From CAMTWZ01 sp041749075 (GTDB lineage: Bacteria > Bacteroidota > Rhodothermia > Balneolales > HLUCCA01): a stretch of DNA of 64,000 nucleotides. The notes under the pieces were generated by a model that saw nothing but the letters and a program-made list of their open reading frames with translations, was not told where the DNA came from and ran no database searches. A program made the position numbers and the translations under genes. Location: positions 1-64,000 of the forward strand of contig JBGTBY010000028.1 of assembly GCA_041749075.1 (NCBI GenBank), in the 5' to 3' direction. How positions within the stretch are numbered: the stretch's first letter is position 1; each line of letters opens with the position of its first letter. Shown here in pieces: positions 23,607 through 32,177 of this stretch.

Positions 23607-25195
23607 CAGACGTTCAGAGTTTGAATGATGCTTTTGGCTACGGCAAGGATCTGATCAGCGAATGCGTCAGAAAGCACACCTTTCGCGAGCAAATCAGCCA
23701 TTTCAGCGGAGTGTTTTACAGAAAGAGCTTCCAGGAAGTCTTTTTCAAAGCGACCCATGTTGGCGACGGAGACTTCATCCAGCACGCCTTTGTTGTTTAA
23801 GAACAACAGCGCAATCTCTTTGTCGACCGACAAAGGCTGAGCCACACCTTGCTTGAGCAATTCCACGGTGCGGGCACCACGGGCAAGCTGACGTTGTGTG
23901 GACGCATCCAAATCGGAGCCGAACTTGGCGAAGGCTTCCAAATCACGATACTGAGCCAGATCCAATTTCATGGAGCCGGAGAATTTCTTCATCGATTTCA
24001 CCTGGGCATTTCCACCTACACGGGAAACCGAGATACCGACATCGATAGCGGGACGAACACCGTTGTTGAACAATTCCGATTTGAGGAAGATCTGTCCGTC
24101 GGTGATCGAAATCACGTTCGTCGGGATGTACGCGGAAACGTCGCCGGCTTGGGTTTCGATGATCGGAAGCGCGGTCAATGAACCGCCACCTTTGATCAAC
24201 GGACGAAGCACATCCGGCACATCGTTCATATTCTTGGCTACCGAATCGTTCCGGTTGATTTTAGCGGCACGTTCGAGCAAGCGGCTGTGCAAGTAGAATA
24301 CGTCACCTGGGTAGGCTTCACGACCTGGCGGACGACGGAGCAACAACGACACTTCGCGATAGGCAACGGCCTGTTTCGAAAGGTCATCAAAAATAATCAG
24401 CGCATGGCGTCCGGTATCACGGAAATACTCACCGATGGCGGCACCTGCATAGGGTGCGATAAAGCGCAGAGGAGCTGTGGATGAAGCCGGAGCCGACACG
24501 ATGACCGTGTATTCTTTGGCACCATGCAATTCCAGCATGTTGTTCACGGAGGCAACGGTAGAGCCTTTTTGTCCGATAGCTACATAAATACAGAAAACGC
24601 CTGTCCCCTTTTGGTTGAGGATGGTGTCGATCGCAATGGTGGTCTTTCCAGTCTGACGGTCACCGATGATCAATTCACGCTGACCACGACCAATCGGGAT
24701 CAGTGCATCGATGGCTTTGATACCGGTTTGAAGCGGTTCGGTAACCGGCTCACGGTAGATTACACCTGGAGCTTTGCGTTCCAACGGAAGACGGTAGGTC
24801 TCCCCTGTGATAGGGCCTTTGCCATCCAATGGGTTGCCAAGCGGATCGATCACACGTCCGAGGACGCCTTCGCCCACTGGAAGAGATGCAATTTCGCGCG
24901 TACGACGTACAGAGAAACCCTCTTCGATGTCGCGGGTGGAGCCGAAAAGCACCACACCCACGTTGTCTTCTTCGAGGTTCAGAACCATTCCTTTCATGGA
25001 ATCGCCCTGTTCGTCTTTGGCTTGTGGAAATTCAACCAATTCACCGGCTTGAACTTTGGACAAGCCGTGAACGCGAGCGATACCATCGCTCACTTCAAGA
25101 ACCGTACCCACATCGTAGGTATCGGCGGCGTTGTCAAAACCGGATAGTTGCTTGCGCAGAATGGCCGAAACTTCGTCTGGTCTAACGTGACTCAT
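23606..25195 (-). CDS. atpA: ATP synthase alpha subunit
   Basis: 529 residues, slightly longer than the typical ~510. The non-catalytic nucleotide site has Walker A GDRQTGKTTIAIDTILNQK. Family landmarks include LGRVIDPLGNPLDGKG, IKAIDALIPIGRGQRELIIG, LLLRRPPGREAYPGDVFYLH, and the C-terminal MKKFSGSMKLDLAQYRDLEAF. It forms the F1 hexamer with beta. Located between atpH (31-base gap) and atpG. Identification is secure. Confidence 0.98.
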   Translation of the reverse strand: MSHVRPDEVSAILRKQLSGFDNAADTYDVGTVLEVSDGIARVHGLSKVQAGELVEFPQAKDEQGDSMKGMVLNLEEDNVGVVLFGSTRDIEEGFSVRRTREIASLPVGEGVLGRVIDPLGNPLDGKGPITGETYRLPLERKAPGVIYREPVTEPLQTGIKAIDALIPIGRGQRELIIGDRQTGKTTIAIDTILNQKGTGVFCIYVAIGQKGSTVASVNNMLELHGAKEYTVIVSAPASSTAPLRFIAPYAGAAIGEYFRDTGRHALIIFDDLSKQAVAYREVSLLLRRPPGREAYPGDVFYLHSRLLERAAKINRNDSVAKNMNDVPDVLRPLIKGGGSLTALPIIETQAGDVSAYIPTNVISITDGQIFLKSELFNNGVRPAIDVGISVSRVGGNAQVKSMKKFSGSMKLDLAQYRDLEAFAKFGSDLDASTQRQLARGARTVELLKQGVAQPLSVDKEIALLFLNNKGVLDEVSVANMGRFEKDFLEALSVKHSAEMADLLAKGVLSDAFADQILAVAKSIIQTLNV

Positions 25196-25226
25196 GGATT
25201 TATGCTATCGTGTCGAAAAATGATGT

Positions 25227-25769
25227 TTACGCGATCGGAGAATGCAGCAGCATTTCCAGTTTTTCAAGTGAATGGCGAACCGATCCATCGTACATGGTAT
25301 CGCCCATTTGAACCGTGATGCCACCGATCAACGAGGCATCCACTTTGGATTGGATCCGGATTTTCTTTCCGGTTTTCAATTCCATCGCCTTTTGAACCGC
25401 CTTGTTCTGATCCGAATCCAACGCGGTGGCTGAAGTCAGCACCACGTCCGCGATGCCATTGGCATCGTTGTATTGGGACTCGTAATTCTTGGCGATCAAT
25501 GGCAACAGATTCAAGCGCTGACGCTCTCCGAGAAGATCGATCAAACGGATGACCAATTCGGAGGAGGCTTTGAACACCTCTTTGAGGATGGTGATCTTCA
25601 CGTCGGGTTTCACGATCGGGCTTGTGAGAAGTGCTCGGAGTTCGGAGGATGCCTCGATCGTGGAGCGCACGCCTTGCATGTCAGACAAAATGCGATCCGC
25701 CTGCTTGCCCTCATCGGCCAACTGCAAAACGGCTTTCGCATATCGTCTGGACGCGGTGAGTGAGGCCAT
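25227..25769 (-). CDS. atpH: ATP synthase delta subunit
   Basis: 180 residues, normal length for the stator subunit that ties the alpha subunits to the b-dimer. It begins ASLTASRRYAKAVLQLADEG and contains LLTSPIVKPDVKITILKEVF and, near the C-terminus, KVDASLIGGITVQMGDTMYD, then GSVRHSLEKLEMLL, the family signature. Position between atpF (3-base gap) and atpA matches the standard order B-E-F-H-A-G. Confidence 0.94.
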   Translation of the reverse strand: MASLTASRRYAKAVLQLADEGKQADRILSDMQGVRSTIEASSELRALLTSPIVKPDVKITILKEVFKASSELVIRLIDLLGERQRLNLLPLIAKNYESQYNDANGIADVVLTSATALDSDQNKAVQKAMELKTGKKIRIQSKVDASLIGGITVQMGDTMYDGSVRHSLEKLEMLLHSPIA

Positions 25770-25772
25770 GGA

Positions 25773-26282
25773 TCAGTTGTCCGATAGGTCTTTGATGAAG
25801 CCGTTCACCAGTTTGCGGTTTTTGGCGTCGTCTAGTTCAGCATCGAGGATGATGCGAGCGGATTGGATGGCGAGATCGGCCACTTCATTGCGAAGTTCTT
25901 CGATCGCCCTCTTCTTCTCTTGGTTGATTGCTGTTTTGGCAGCATCCACCAAGTCGGCGGCTTCCGCTTTTGCTTTCTCGATTCGCTCGGCACGGATCTG
26001 CTCAGCTTCTTCCATCGCTTGTTTGCGGATGGAATGGGCCACAGCTTCCGCCTGACGCAATGCCTCTTCGTTGGCCTTGCTCACCTGTTCCGCTTTCTTC
26101 ATGGCGGTTTCAGCCGCATCCAGCGATTCGCGGATCGACTGCTCGCGCTGTTGAAGCGAACCAAGCAAGGGTTTCCAGACAAATTTGGCCAGAATCAGGA
26201 GAAACGAGAAGAAGATCACGGCTGTCCAAATGAACAGACCCGGATCCACATTCACCAGTGAATTGGCGATGACAGGGCTCAT
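25773..26282 (-). CDS. atpF: ATP synthase b subunit
   Basis: 169 residues. One N-terminal membrane helix (LVNVDPGLFIWTAVIFFSF, then LLILAKFVWKPL) is followed by a long charged helix rich in Ala, Glu, Lys and Arg, which forms the peripheral stalk. The start region 'PGLFIWTAVIFFSFLLIL' is typical of the family. It lies 6 bases downstream of atpE and 3 bases upstream of atpH. Only one b-type gene is present, so the stalk is probably a homodimer. Confidence 0.94.
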   Translation of the reverse strand: MSPVIANSLVNVDPGLFIWTAVIFFSFLLILAKFVWKPLLGSLQQREQSIRESLDAAETAMKKAEQVSKANEEALRQAEAVAHSIRKQAMEEAEQIRAERIEKAKAEAADLVDAAKTAINQEKKRAIEELRNEVADLAIQSARIILDAELDDAKNRKLVNGFIKDLSDN

Positions 26283-26288
26283 GATACC

Positions 26289-26507
26289 TTATTTAAGGGC
26301 GAGCAGGATACAGATAGCCAATGCGAAGAAGGTAGCACCTTCGATCAGACCGGCAGAGATGATCATCGATGTGCGGATGTCGCCGGAAGCTTCTGGCTGA
26401 CGAGCCGTTCCTTCCATTGCGCTGCGTCCGATGATACCGATTCCTAGTCCGGCACCGATCATCGAGATTCCGGCTCCGAGGCCAGCGGCTAAGTATGCGT
26501 ATTCCAT
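26289..26507 (-). CDS. atpE: ATP synthase c subunit
   Basis: 72 residues, two hydrophobic helices joined by the polar loop GRSAMEGTARQPEA. The ion-binding carboxylate is Glu56 in LIEGATFFALA. The Gln and Ser/Thr ligands that mark Na+-binding c rings are not seen (IEGA follows, and GAGLGIGIIG in helix one lacks Gln), so proton coupling is inferred. It forms the membrane rotor ring. It lies between atpB (45 bases upstream) and atpF; no clear Shine-Dalgarno. Confidence 0.97.
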   Translation of the reverse strand: MEYAYLAAGLGAGISMIGAGLGIGIIGRSAMEGTARQPEASGDIRTSMIISAGLIEGATFFALAICILLALK

Positions 26508-26552
26508 GATATGTATTCGTTTTGTGTGTTGAGGTTGCTTCGTTGGTGAAGA

Positions 26553-27653
26553 TCAGTGTGCGGCTTCATGCGCATGGTCGTGCTCGTGATCATGGTCGGC
26601 AGCGGCCAACCCGATGAACAGAGCGGAAAACATGGTGAAAATGTACGCTTGAAGGAAAGAGGCGAAAATTTTGATGGCGTAAATGAACAAGGTAAACGGA
26701 ACCCAGATCACAGCGGATCCGATACCTACCCAATTGCCGAACATGTCGGCGAACAGGAAAATCATGCCGATGATGCTGTACACAAGCAATTTGCCCGATG
26801 CCATGTTGGCGAACAGACGTACCGTCAAAGCGAAAGGCTTGGTGAACAATCCGAGGATTTCAACGGGAGTCAGTATGATGAGCATCAATTTCGGAACACC
26901 CGGCATCACCAACACGTGTTTCCAATACTCTTTGGTACCGGCGAACTGGGTGATGGTGAAGGTGAACAAGGCCAGAACCGCGGTGATCATCACATCCGAG
27001 GTGGATGTCACACCCCATGGCATCAATCCGAACAGGTTCATGAACAAGATCATGAAGAAAGCGGACAACAGGTAGGGCGTATATTTGAGATACTTCTCTT
27101 CGCCGATGTTGGATCTTGCGATGTCGTCGCGCACGAAAATGATCAACGCTTCGAACAAGTTCATGAAGGTGCCGCGTGGAAGGAGTCCGTCGCGGGTCGT
27201 CGTGTTGTATTTGCTGGCAAGTCGACCAAAAACAAGAAGTACGAGAAATCCCGAAAAAGCGAACCACATCAGATGCGAGGTAATGGAGGCATCAAATTGG
27301 ACATGGGCACCATCCGCACGAACCAAATGGTAACTGACTGGAGCGACCTTGATGCCATCATCCTTGTATTGGATGCGATCTGGATTGGCTAGATAATATT
27401 CATCCACCCATCCATCCCCGCTGTTCAATGCGGATGTGGTGTTGATATAGAAATGCCATTGATCGTCGAATCGTACAATTCTAGGAAGTTCGATCTTCCC
27501 GATGGGCTTGAAATCCAAATAATTATGGTCTGCGATCTTGTAGAGCATGTCGATTCGCTTGGGATTGGCATCCGGGTCGGCGGAAAAACCAGGCAAGGCA
27601 ACCGATAAAAGAAAGACAGTGCTAAGGGTAAAAAGTCGCAGGGCGGCTTGCAT
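26553..27653 (-). CDS. atpB: ATP synthase a subunit, long form with signal peptide
   Basis: 366 residues from the ATG at 27653, which shares one base with the upstream stop (TGATG); a TTG one codon earlier is the alternative. Unlike the ~250-residue standard a subunit it has an N-terminal signal peptide (LFTLSTVFLLSVALPGFSA) and a ~100-residue outer domain, as seen in Bacteroidota. The essential Arg lies in PFALTVRLFANMASGKLL. The C-terminus is His-rich (DHDHEHDHAHEAAH), perhaps metal-binding. It conducts protons to the c ring. Confidence 0.95.
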   Translation of the reverse strand: MQAALRLFTLSTVFLLSVALPGFSADPDANPKRIDMLYKIADHNYLDFKPIGKIELPRIVRFDDQWHFYINTTSALNSGDGWVDEYYLANPDRIQYKDDGIKVAPVSYHLVRADGAHVQFDASITSHLMWFAFSGFLVLLVFGRLASKYNTTTRDGLLPRGTFMNLFEALIIFVRDDIARSNIGEEKYLKYTPYLLSAFFMILFMNLFGLMPWGVTSTSDVMITAVLALFTFTITQFAGTKEYWKHVLVMPGVPKLMLIILTPVEILGLFTKPFALTVRLFANMASGKLLVYSIIGMIFLFADMFGNWVGIGSAVIWVPFTLFIYAIKIFASFLQAYIFTMFSALFIGLAAADHDHEHDHAHEAAH

Positions 27654-28042
27654 CAACTACGGTGTTTTGTAGATTCGTTGTGGATGAGTTTCATTTCCAT
27701 CACAGACTTGCAAATATAAGCAATAAACAGGCCGATTGTAAACGTGAATTCGGGCAAATCCGTCGCCACAACCACAAAGGCGAGCGCCACGAGCATCAGA
27801 GCCATGCGCACCATCATCCCCCCGAACACGGATAACATGAACGAACTCATGCTTCCGGCTTTTGATTTCACGATCGCGTAATAGCCGCCGAAGGCATTGA
27901 ATGAGGTGAGTAGAAATGCGGCCACAACGGCCAACCATCCGTCTATTCCCTGGTAACTCGTCAGCGGATACCAAGCCAACGCGATGGCTGCCACATCCAG
28001 AATGATCAGTTGCTTGGCGAATACGAGGCGTGAATCCTTCAT
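27653..28042 (-). CDS. AtpI-like ATP synthase accessory membrane protein
   Basis: 129 residues with four hydrophobic helices and short polar loops (GYYAIVKSKAGSMSSFML, then SVFGGMMVRMALML). The size, topology and location between atpZ and atpB fit the AtpI family (ATP synthase subunit I), thought to help assemble the c ring or admit Mg2+. Sequence similarity alone is weak, so context drives the call. It overlaps atpZ by 4 bases and atpB by one base. Confidence 0.65.
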   Translation of the reverse strand: MKDSRLVFAKQLIILDVAAIALAWYPLTSYQGIDGWLAVVAAFLLTSFNAFGGYYAIVKSKAGSMSSFMLSVFGGMMVRMALMLVALAFVVVATDLPEFTFTIGLFIAYICKSVMEMKLIHNESTKHRS

Positions 28043-28269
28043 TTCTTTTTTCCGGATTGGATGGTCAATTTATAAAGGAGCGTGAATATGGATGCGAGTC
28101 CGAAAACGATGCCCCCAAGTATTCCCCAAGGCGTGGAGCCATACCGTTCATCCAACCACCATCCTGCAACCAAAGGAATGGCCAAGGATATGGCCATTTG
28201 GATGCCCAGGCCGGAATACCGGGCATAATCGCGAAGCAGGTTGTCTTTATTTGGTCGGGGTTCCGGCAT
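28039..28269 (-). CDS. atpZ: AtpZ-like ATP synthase accessory protein
   Basis: 76 residues from the ATG at 28269; the open frame extends to 28326 but that part lies inside the bactofilin gene. The sequence has the AtpZ pattern: a short polar start, then LGIQMAISLAIPLVAGWWLD with a GWWLD turn, and a second helix GILGGIVFGLASIFTLLYKL. AtpZ proteins form a Ca2+/Mg2+ transporter with AtpI in some bacteria or aid assembly. It overlaps bactofilin by 23 bases and the AtpI-like gene by 4. Confidence 0.78.
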   Translation of the reverse strand: MPEPRPNKDNLLRDYARYSGLGIQMAISLAIPLVAGWWLDERYGSTPWGILGGIVFGLASIFTLLYKLTIQSGKKK

Positions 28270-28627
28270 GTCGACCCATGTTGATAGTACCATCAATGGT
28301 GGCACCTTCTTCGACGAGAAGCACATTGGTGCGGATGTCGCCTTTGATGACCGCGGTTTTGCGCAAAATGAGCCGCTGGCTGATCACCAGATTGCCGTTT
28401 ACGGCGCCTGCGATGTCGCTATCGGGCGAAGAGATATCCCCTACCACACGCGCGCTAGACGCGATGATGCATTTTCCTTCGGACAGAATGTTGCCTTCGA
28501 TAATGCCGGCCAAACGGAAATCGCTTTTTACTTGGATGCTGCCTTTGATCAGGCTGCCCTCGGAAATGATGGTAATGGAGGGCTGATTGGGGGTTTCGTT
28601 CACAGGTTTGTCAGGTTTCTGAAACAT
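28247..28627 (-). CDS. bactofilin (polymer-forming cytoskeletal protein)
   Basis: 126 residues. After a disordered, Pro-rich N-terminus comes the right-handed beta-helix of bactofilins: SEGSLIKGSIQVKSDFRLAG, IIEGNILSEGKCIIASSARV, VGDISSPDSDIAGAVNGNLV, with repeating G-x-I/V steps. Bactofilins assemble without nucleotides into membrane-associated filaments and often position cell-wall enzymes. The gene lies 12 bases after an M23 peptidase gene, a frequent pairing, and overlaps atpZ. A role in shape or wall remodelling is inferred. Confidence 0.9.
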   Translation of the reverse strand: MFQKPDKPVNETPNQPSITIISEGSLIKGSIQVKSDFRLAGIIEGNILSEGKCIIASSARVVGDISSPDSDIAGAVNGNLVISQRLILRKTAVIKGDIRTNVLLVEEGATIDGTINMGRHAGTPTK

Positions 28628-28639
28628 GGAAATGTCTGT

Positions 28640-29461
28640 TTATCGTTGAGTGAAATAAAACTCGGGGTCCAGTGGTACGCCATCTTTCCATAATTCGATG
28701 TGCAGATGTGGACCGGTGCTAATGATACCCGTATTTGAAATAAAACCAAGCAAGTCGCCCTTTCGCACAATGCGACCTTCGGAATGAACCGGGCGATCGG
28801 CATGCTTCAGCACGGATAAATACCCTTCCGCATGCTGGATTTTGATCACATATCCGAAATTCAATGTCCATTCGGAACTGATGATGGCCCCATCCGCAGA
28901 TGAGTAGATCGGATCTCCGGTCGTTGCCGACAAATCGACTCCGAAATGCCCTGACTGCGGTTTGAAGGATTGCGACATCGTGCCTTTCACCGGAAATCGT
29001 AAGGGGAAAGCTAACGTCGTGCTGACATTCCCCAACGGTCTGTATACGGTCGGAGTGACTTCAATTGTGGCTGGAATACTGTCTCCATTGGATAAGATCA
29101 CCCTACTGATGACGAACGTGGTATCACGGCCGTCGTACAAGATTTGTTTGATGTTGTCGAGTTGCGCATCGCGAGTATCCAACGAATCTTGGATGGCCAT
29201 CACCCGTTGGCCCAAAGCCACTAGCTCGGCACGAAGGTGTTCGTCTTCGCGATTAAAGATTTGATCTCCTAGTGGTGTCACATACAAGAAAACACCGACT
29301 ACGAATGTGCCACCGGCGATGGTCAGCAACCAGAACAGAATCAGTAGAAAGGGTGCGAAACGGAACGAACTCGGATGGTCCGGATCTGAATCGCGCCAAA
29401 TCACCAGATTCATCGAATCGTGGCGGAACTGGTAAAGTTGTCGGAGTAATTGCTTCAGCAA
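28640..29461 (-). CDS. M23 family metallopeptidase, membrane-anchored
   Basis: 273 residues if translation begins at the TTG at 29461, two bases past the guaB stop codon; the first ATG is at 29413. One membrane helix (about 37-62) is followed by a predicted coiled coil (70-110) and an M23 domain with zinc ligands His172 and Asp176 (GHFGVDLSA) and HLH (252-254 in GPHLHIELW). M23 enzymes cut peptidoglycan cross-bridges. The complete ligand set suggests an active enzyme. It precedes bactofilin, which may localise it. Confidence 0.88.
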   Translation of the reverse strand: MLKQLLRQLYQFRHDSMNLVIWRDSDPDHPSSFRFAPFLLILFWLLTIAGGTFVVGVFLYVTPLGDQIFNREDEHLRAELVALGQRVMAIQDSLDTRDAQLDNIKQILYDGRDTTFVISRVILSNGDSIPATIEVTPTVYRPLGNVSTTLAFPLRFPVKGTMSQSFKPQSGHFGVDLSATTGDPIYSSADGAIISSEWTLNFGYVIKIQHAEGYLSVLKHADRPVHSEGRIVRKGDLLGFISNTGIISTGPHLHIELWKDGVPLDPEFYFTQR

Positions 29462-29462
29462 A

Positions 29463-30941
29463 CTAGCGTAGCGAATAGTTTGGTGCTTCTTTGGTAATGG
29501 TGACCGAGTGCGGGTGACTTTCTTTCATCCCTGCGGCCGAAATTTCAACCATGTCGGCTTTATGAAGTTCTGATATCGTCGGGGAACCGCAATAACCCAT
29601 GGATGCGCGCAAGCCACCCACCAATTGGTACATCACTTCACTCAGGGTTCCTTTGTATGGAACCATGCCTTCGATGCCTTCGGGCACCATTTTCTTCACA
29701 TCGTCTTCCACATCTTGGAAATATCGGTCTTTGCTGCCTTGGCTCATGGCCGGTAGGCTTCCCATTCCGCGATAGGACTTGAATTTGCGGGATTCGTAGA
29801 TAATCGTCTCACCCGGACTTTCTTCCGTTCCCGCGAACATCGATCCGAGCATGACGGCCGTCGCGCCACCGGCAAGGGCTTTCGGAACGTCACCTGTTTG
29901 CTTGATGCCACCATCCGCGATCAATCCGACACCGTTTTTCATGGTATAGGATGCCACTTCCATAACGGCTGACAATTGGGGTACGCCCACGCCGGTCACG
30001 ATTCGGGTCGTACAGATGGAACCCGGCCCCACTCCTACTTTCACGACGTCAGCACCGGCTTTGTGAAGCGCTTTGGCCGCATCCGCGGTTGCGATGTTAC
30101 CCGCGATAAGATCCAGATCGGGATAGGCTTTTCGGATGGTTCGAACCATGGCCAACACGCCTTCCGAATGACCATGTGCGGTATCGACGGTGATGATGTC
30201 GACTCCGGCATCGATCAAGGCTTTCACACGATCGAGCGTATCGGCGGAGATACCGACTGCCGCGCCTACTCTTAAACGTCCGAGAGAATCTTTGCAGGCG
30301 TTCGGGAAATTCTTTTTCTTCTCAATGTCTTTGAACGTGATGAGGCCGACCAGAATCCCTTTCTTATCGACGATCGGAAGTTTCTCCACTTTATAATCCT
30401 GCAAAAGGCGTTCGGCTTCGGCCAAATCGGTGCCCATTGGGGCGATGATCAGATTTTCGCTGGTCATCACACTACCGAGCGTGCGATCGAGGTCGGTTAC
30501 AAAACGAAGATCACGGTTCGTCACGATGCCCAGGAGTTTCTTGTCAGGAGCCACGACCGGAATGCCTCCGATCTTATGCTGGGTCATCAGCGCACGGGCT
30601 TGGCGAACGGTCGCATCTTCGGGGAGCGTCACCGGATCCACGATCATGCCGCTTTCTGAGCGTTTCACAAGGCGCACATGCTCGGCTTGTTGCTCGATTG
30701 TCATGTTCTTGTGAAGCATGGCCATTCCGCCTTCTCGGGCGAGTGCGATGGCGAGGCGATATTCGGAAACCGTATCCATCGCGGCGCTCAAGAACGGGAT
30801 GTTCAGTTTCAGCTTTGGAGTGAGATGGATGCCCACGTCCACATTGCGGGGCAATACATTGGAATAGGCGGGTACCAGCAGAACGTCGTCGTAGGTAAGG
30901 CCTTTGCGGGTGATTCGGGAGTAGGGATCGAAGACAGACAT
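29463..30941 (-). CDS. guaB: inosine-5'-monophosphate dehydrogenase
   Basis: 492 residues from the ATG at 30941; the frame opens further to 30971 without homology. It makes XMP from IMP, the committed step to GMP. N-terminal ITRKGLTYDDVLLVPAYSNV, two CBS domains (about 95-215: VTLPEDATVRQARALM, then LLGIVTNRDLRFV), the catalytic loop GPGSICTTRIVTGVGVPQ with active Cys, and YRGMGSLPAMSQGSKDRYFQ. A TACCTTTG box lies 28 bases before the start. It heads the long leftward run into the ATP synthase genes. Confidence 0.97.
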   Translation of the reverse strand: MSVFDPYSRITRKGLTYDDVLLVPAYSNVLPRNVDVGIHLTPKLKLNIPFLSAAMDTVSEYRLAIALAREGGMAMLHKNMTIEQQAEHVRLVKRSESGMIVDPVTLPEDATVRQARALMTQHKIGGIPVVAPDKKLLGIVTNRDLRFVTDLDRTLGSVMTSENLIIAPMGTDLAEAERLLQDYKVEKLPIVDKKGILVGLITFKDIEKKKNFPNACKDSLGRLRVGAAVGISADTLDRVKALIDAGVDIITVDTAHGHSEGVLAMVRTIRKAYPDLDLIAGNIATADAAKALHKAGADVVKVGVGPGSICTTRIVTGVGVPQLSAVMEVASYTMKNGVGLIADGGIKQTGDVPKALAGGATAVMLGSMFAGTEESPGETIIYESRKFKSYRGMGSLPAMSQGSKDRYFQDVEDDVKKMVPEGIEGMVPYKGTLSEVMYQLVGGLRASMGYCGSPTISELHKADMVEISAAGMKESHPHSVTITKEAPNYSLR

Positions 30942-30968
30942 TAGCCGGATCGTTTCGTTGCAGTTTGG

Positions 30969-30976
30969 CAAAGGTA
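30969..30976 (-). promoter_or_regulatory. TAnnTTTG-type -7 promoter box before guaB
   Basis: On the minus strand TACCTTTG (30976-30969) matches the Bacteroidota -7 consensus exactly. It lies 27 bases upstream of the guaB ATG, giving a short leader. A matching -33 TTG at the usual distance is not evident, so strength is uncertain. Confidence 0.4.
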
Positions 30977-31025
30977 CGGAGTTTGCGTGTATTTACGGTG
31001 TATATTGTCCGGATTCAGACGAGAC

Positions 31026-32177
31026 ATGCAACACAGGCCGATCATTCCTTTTTGTAAACCCGACACCGGAAAAGCGGAACAAACCGCTCTAGCCAACGCC
31101 CTCGAATCCGGATTTTGGAGAGGCGATGGTCCCGCCACCCGCCGCGTCCAAAACATGATCCGTCTTCATACCGGATCGAAGCGCGCCTTTCTGACCACCA
31201 GCGCTACCCATGCCATGGAATTGGCGGTGATGTTGCTCGATATCGGTCCGGGTGACGACGTCATCATGCCGTCGTTCACATTCGTTTCTACGGCCAACGC
31301 CGTCGTGCTTCGCGGCGGAATTCCTGTATTTGCGGACATTACTCCGGGAACCATGAATATGGATCCGGTGGATGTGGCTCGATTGATCACTCCTCGCACC
31401 AAAGCGATCATGCCCGTTCACTACGCCGGAGTGGCGTGCGATATGGACGCTCTGTTGGCCGTAGCGAGGGATGGACGTTTGGCCATGATCGAGGACGCTG
31501 CGCAGGGAGTCGACGCCTATTGGAACGGTCGAGCGTTGGGCACTCTGGGCGATTTCGGGGCGTTCAGCTTTCACGATACCAAGAACATCGCCTGCGGCGA
31601 AGGCGGCGCGTTGTTGATCCGCGACGGATCGATGGTAGCCCGCGCCGAAATCCTTCGTGAAAAAGGAACCAATCGAAGCGCGTTCATCCGCGGTGAAGTG
31701 GACAAATACACGTGGATGGATGCCGGAAGCAGCTATGTGCCGAGCGATTTGTTAGCGGCCCTGTTAGACGTTCAATGGTCGCGTCGCACCGAGATTCGCA
31801 GAAAACGGGAAGCGGTGTGGAATGGGTATCATCAGGCCCTGAAACCCTTTGAAGATTCAGGATTTCTTACTCGCAACGTGATCCCGAGCTGGGCCACATC
31901 CAACTTCCATACCTATTTCTTCACAACATCCAGAGTAGACGATCGAAACCGATTATTGGACGCCTTCAAGCAAGCGGGTATTTCCGCGGCGTTTCATTAT
32001 ATACCGCTTCATGATTCTCCATTCGGGTCTTCGCTCTCGAAACATGTGCGTCCATTGCCTATTACGGAGCAATTGAGTCAGTCTCAGATCCGGCTTCCGT
32101 TGTATGGAAATTTATTACAGGAGCATCCGGATGCGATCGAGCGGGTTGCGGATGTGATCAAGCGCGCCGCCACATGA
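31026..32177 (+). CDS. WecE-type sugar-nucleotide aminotransferase (DegT/DnrJ family)
   Basis: 383 residues from the ATG at 31026 (gaGACATG); the frame extends 39 bases upstream into the guaB promoter region. PLP-dependent sugar aminotransferase with FCKPDTGKAEQTALANALES, PSFTFVSTANAV, the PLP lysine Lys186 in FHDTKNIACGEGGALL, and EKGTNRSAFIRGEVDKYTW, then MDAGSSYVPSDLLAA. The last block is diagnostic of WecE/RffA, which converts dTDP-4-keto-6-deoxyglucose to dTDP-4-amino-4,6-dideoxygalactose. The rml genes for the precursor are not in the window. Overlaps the acyltransferase gene by 4 bases. Confidence 0.88.
   Translation: MQHRPIIPFCKPDTGKAEQTALANALESGFWRGDGPATRRVQNMIRLHTGSKRAFLTTSATHAMELAVMLLDIGPGDDVIMPSFTFVSTANAVVLRGGIPVFADITPGTMNMDPVDVARLITPRTKAIMPVHYAGVACDMDALLAVARDGRLAMIEDAAQGVDAYWNGRALGTLGDFGAFSFHDTKNIACGEGGALLIRDGSMVARAEILREKGTNRSAFIRGEVDKYTWMDAGSSYVPSDLLAALLDVQWSRRTEIRRKREAVWNGYHQALKPFEDSGFLTRNVIPSWATSNFHTYFFTTSRVDDRNRLLDAFKQAGISAAFHYIPLHDSPFGSSLSKHVRPLPITEQLSQSQIRLPLYGNLLQEHPDAIERVADVIKRAAT

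Noticed and set aside
26289..26507. Na+-coupled ATP synthase
   Set aside because: The c subunit lacks the Gln and Ser/Thr ligands that accompany the Glu in Na+-binding rings.
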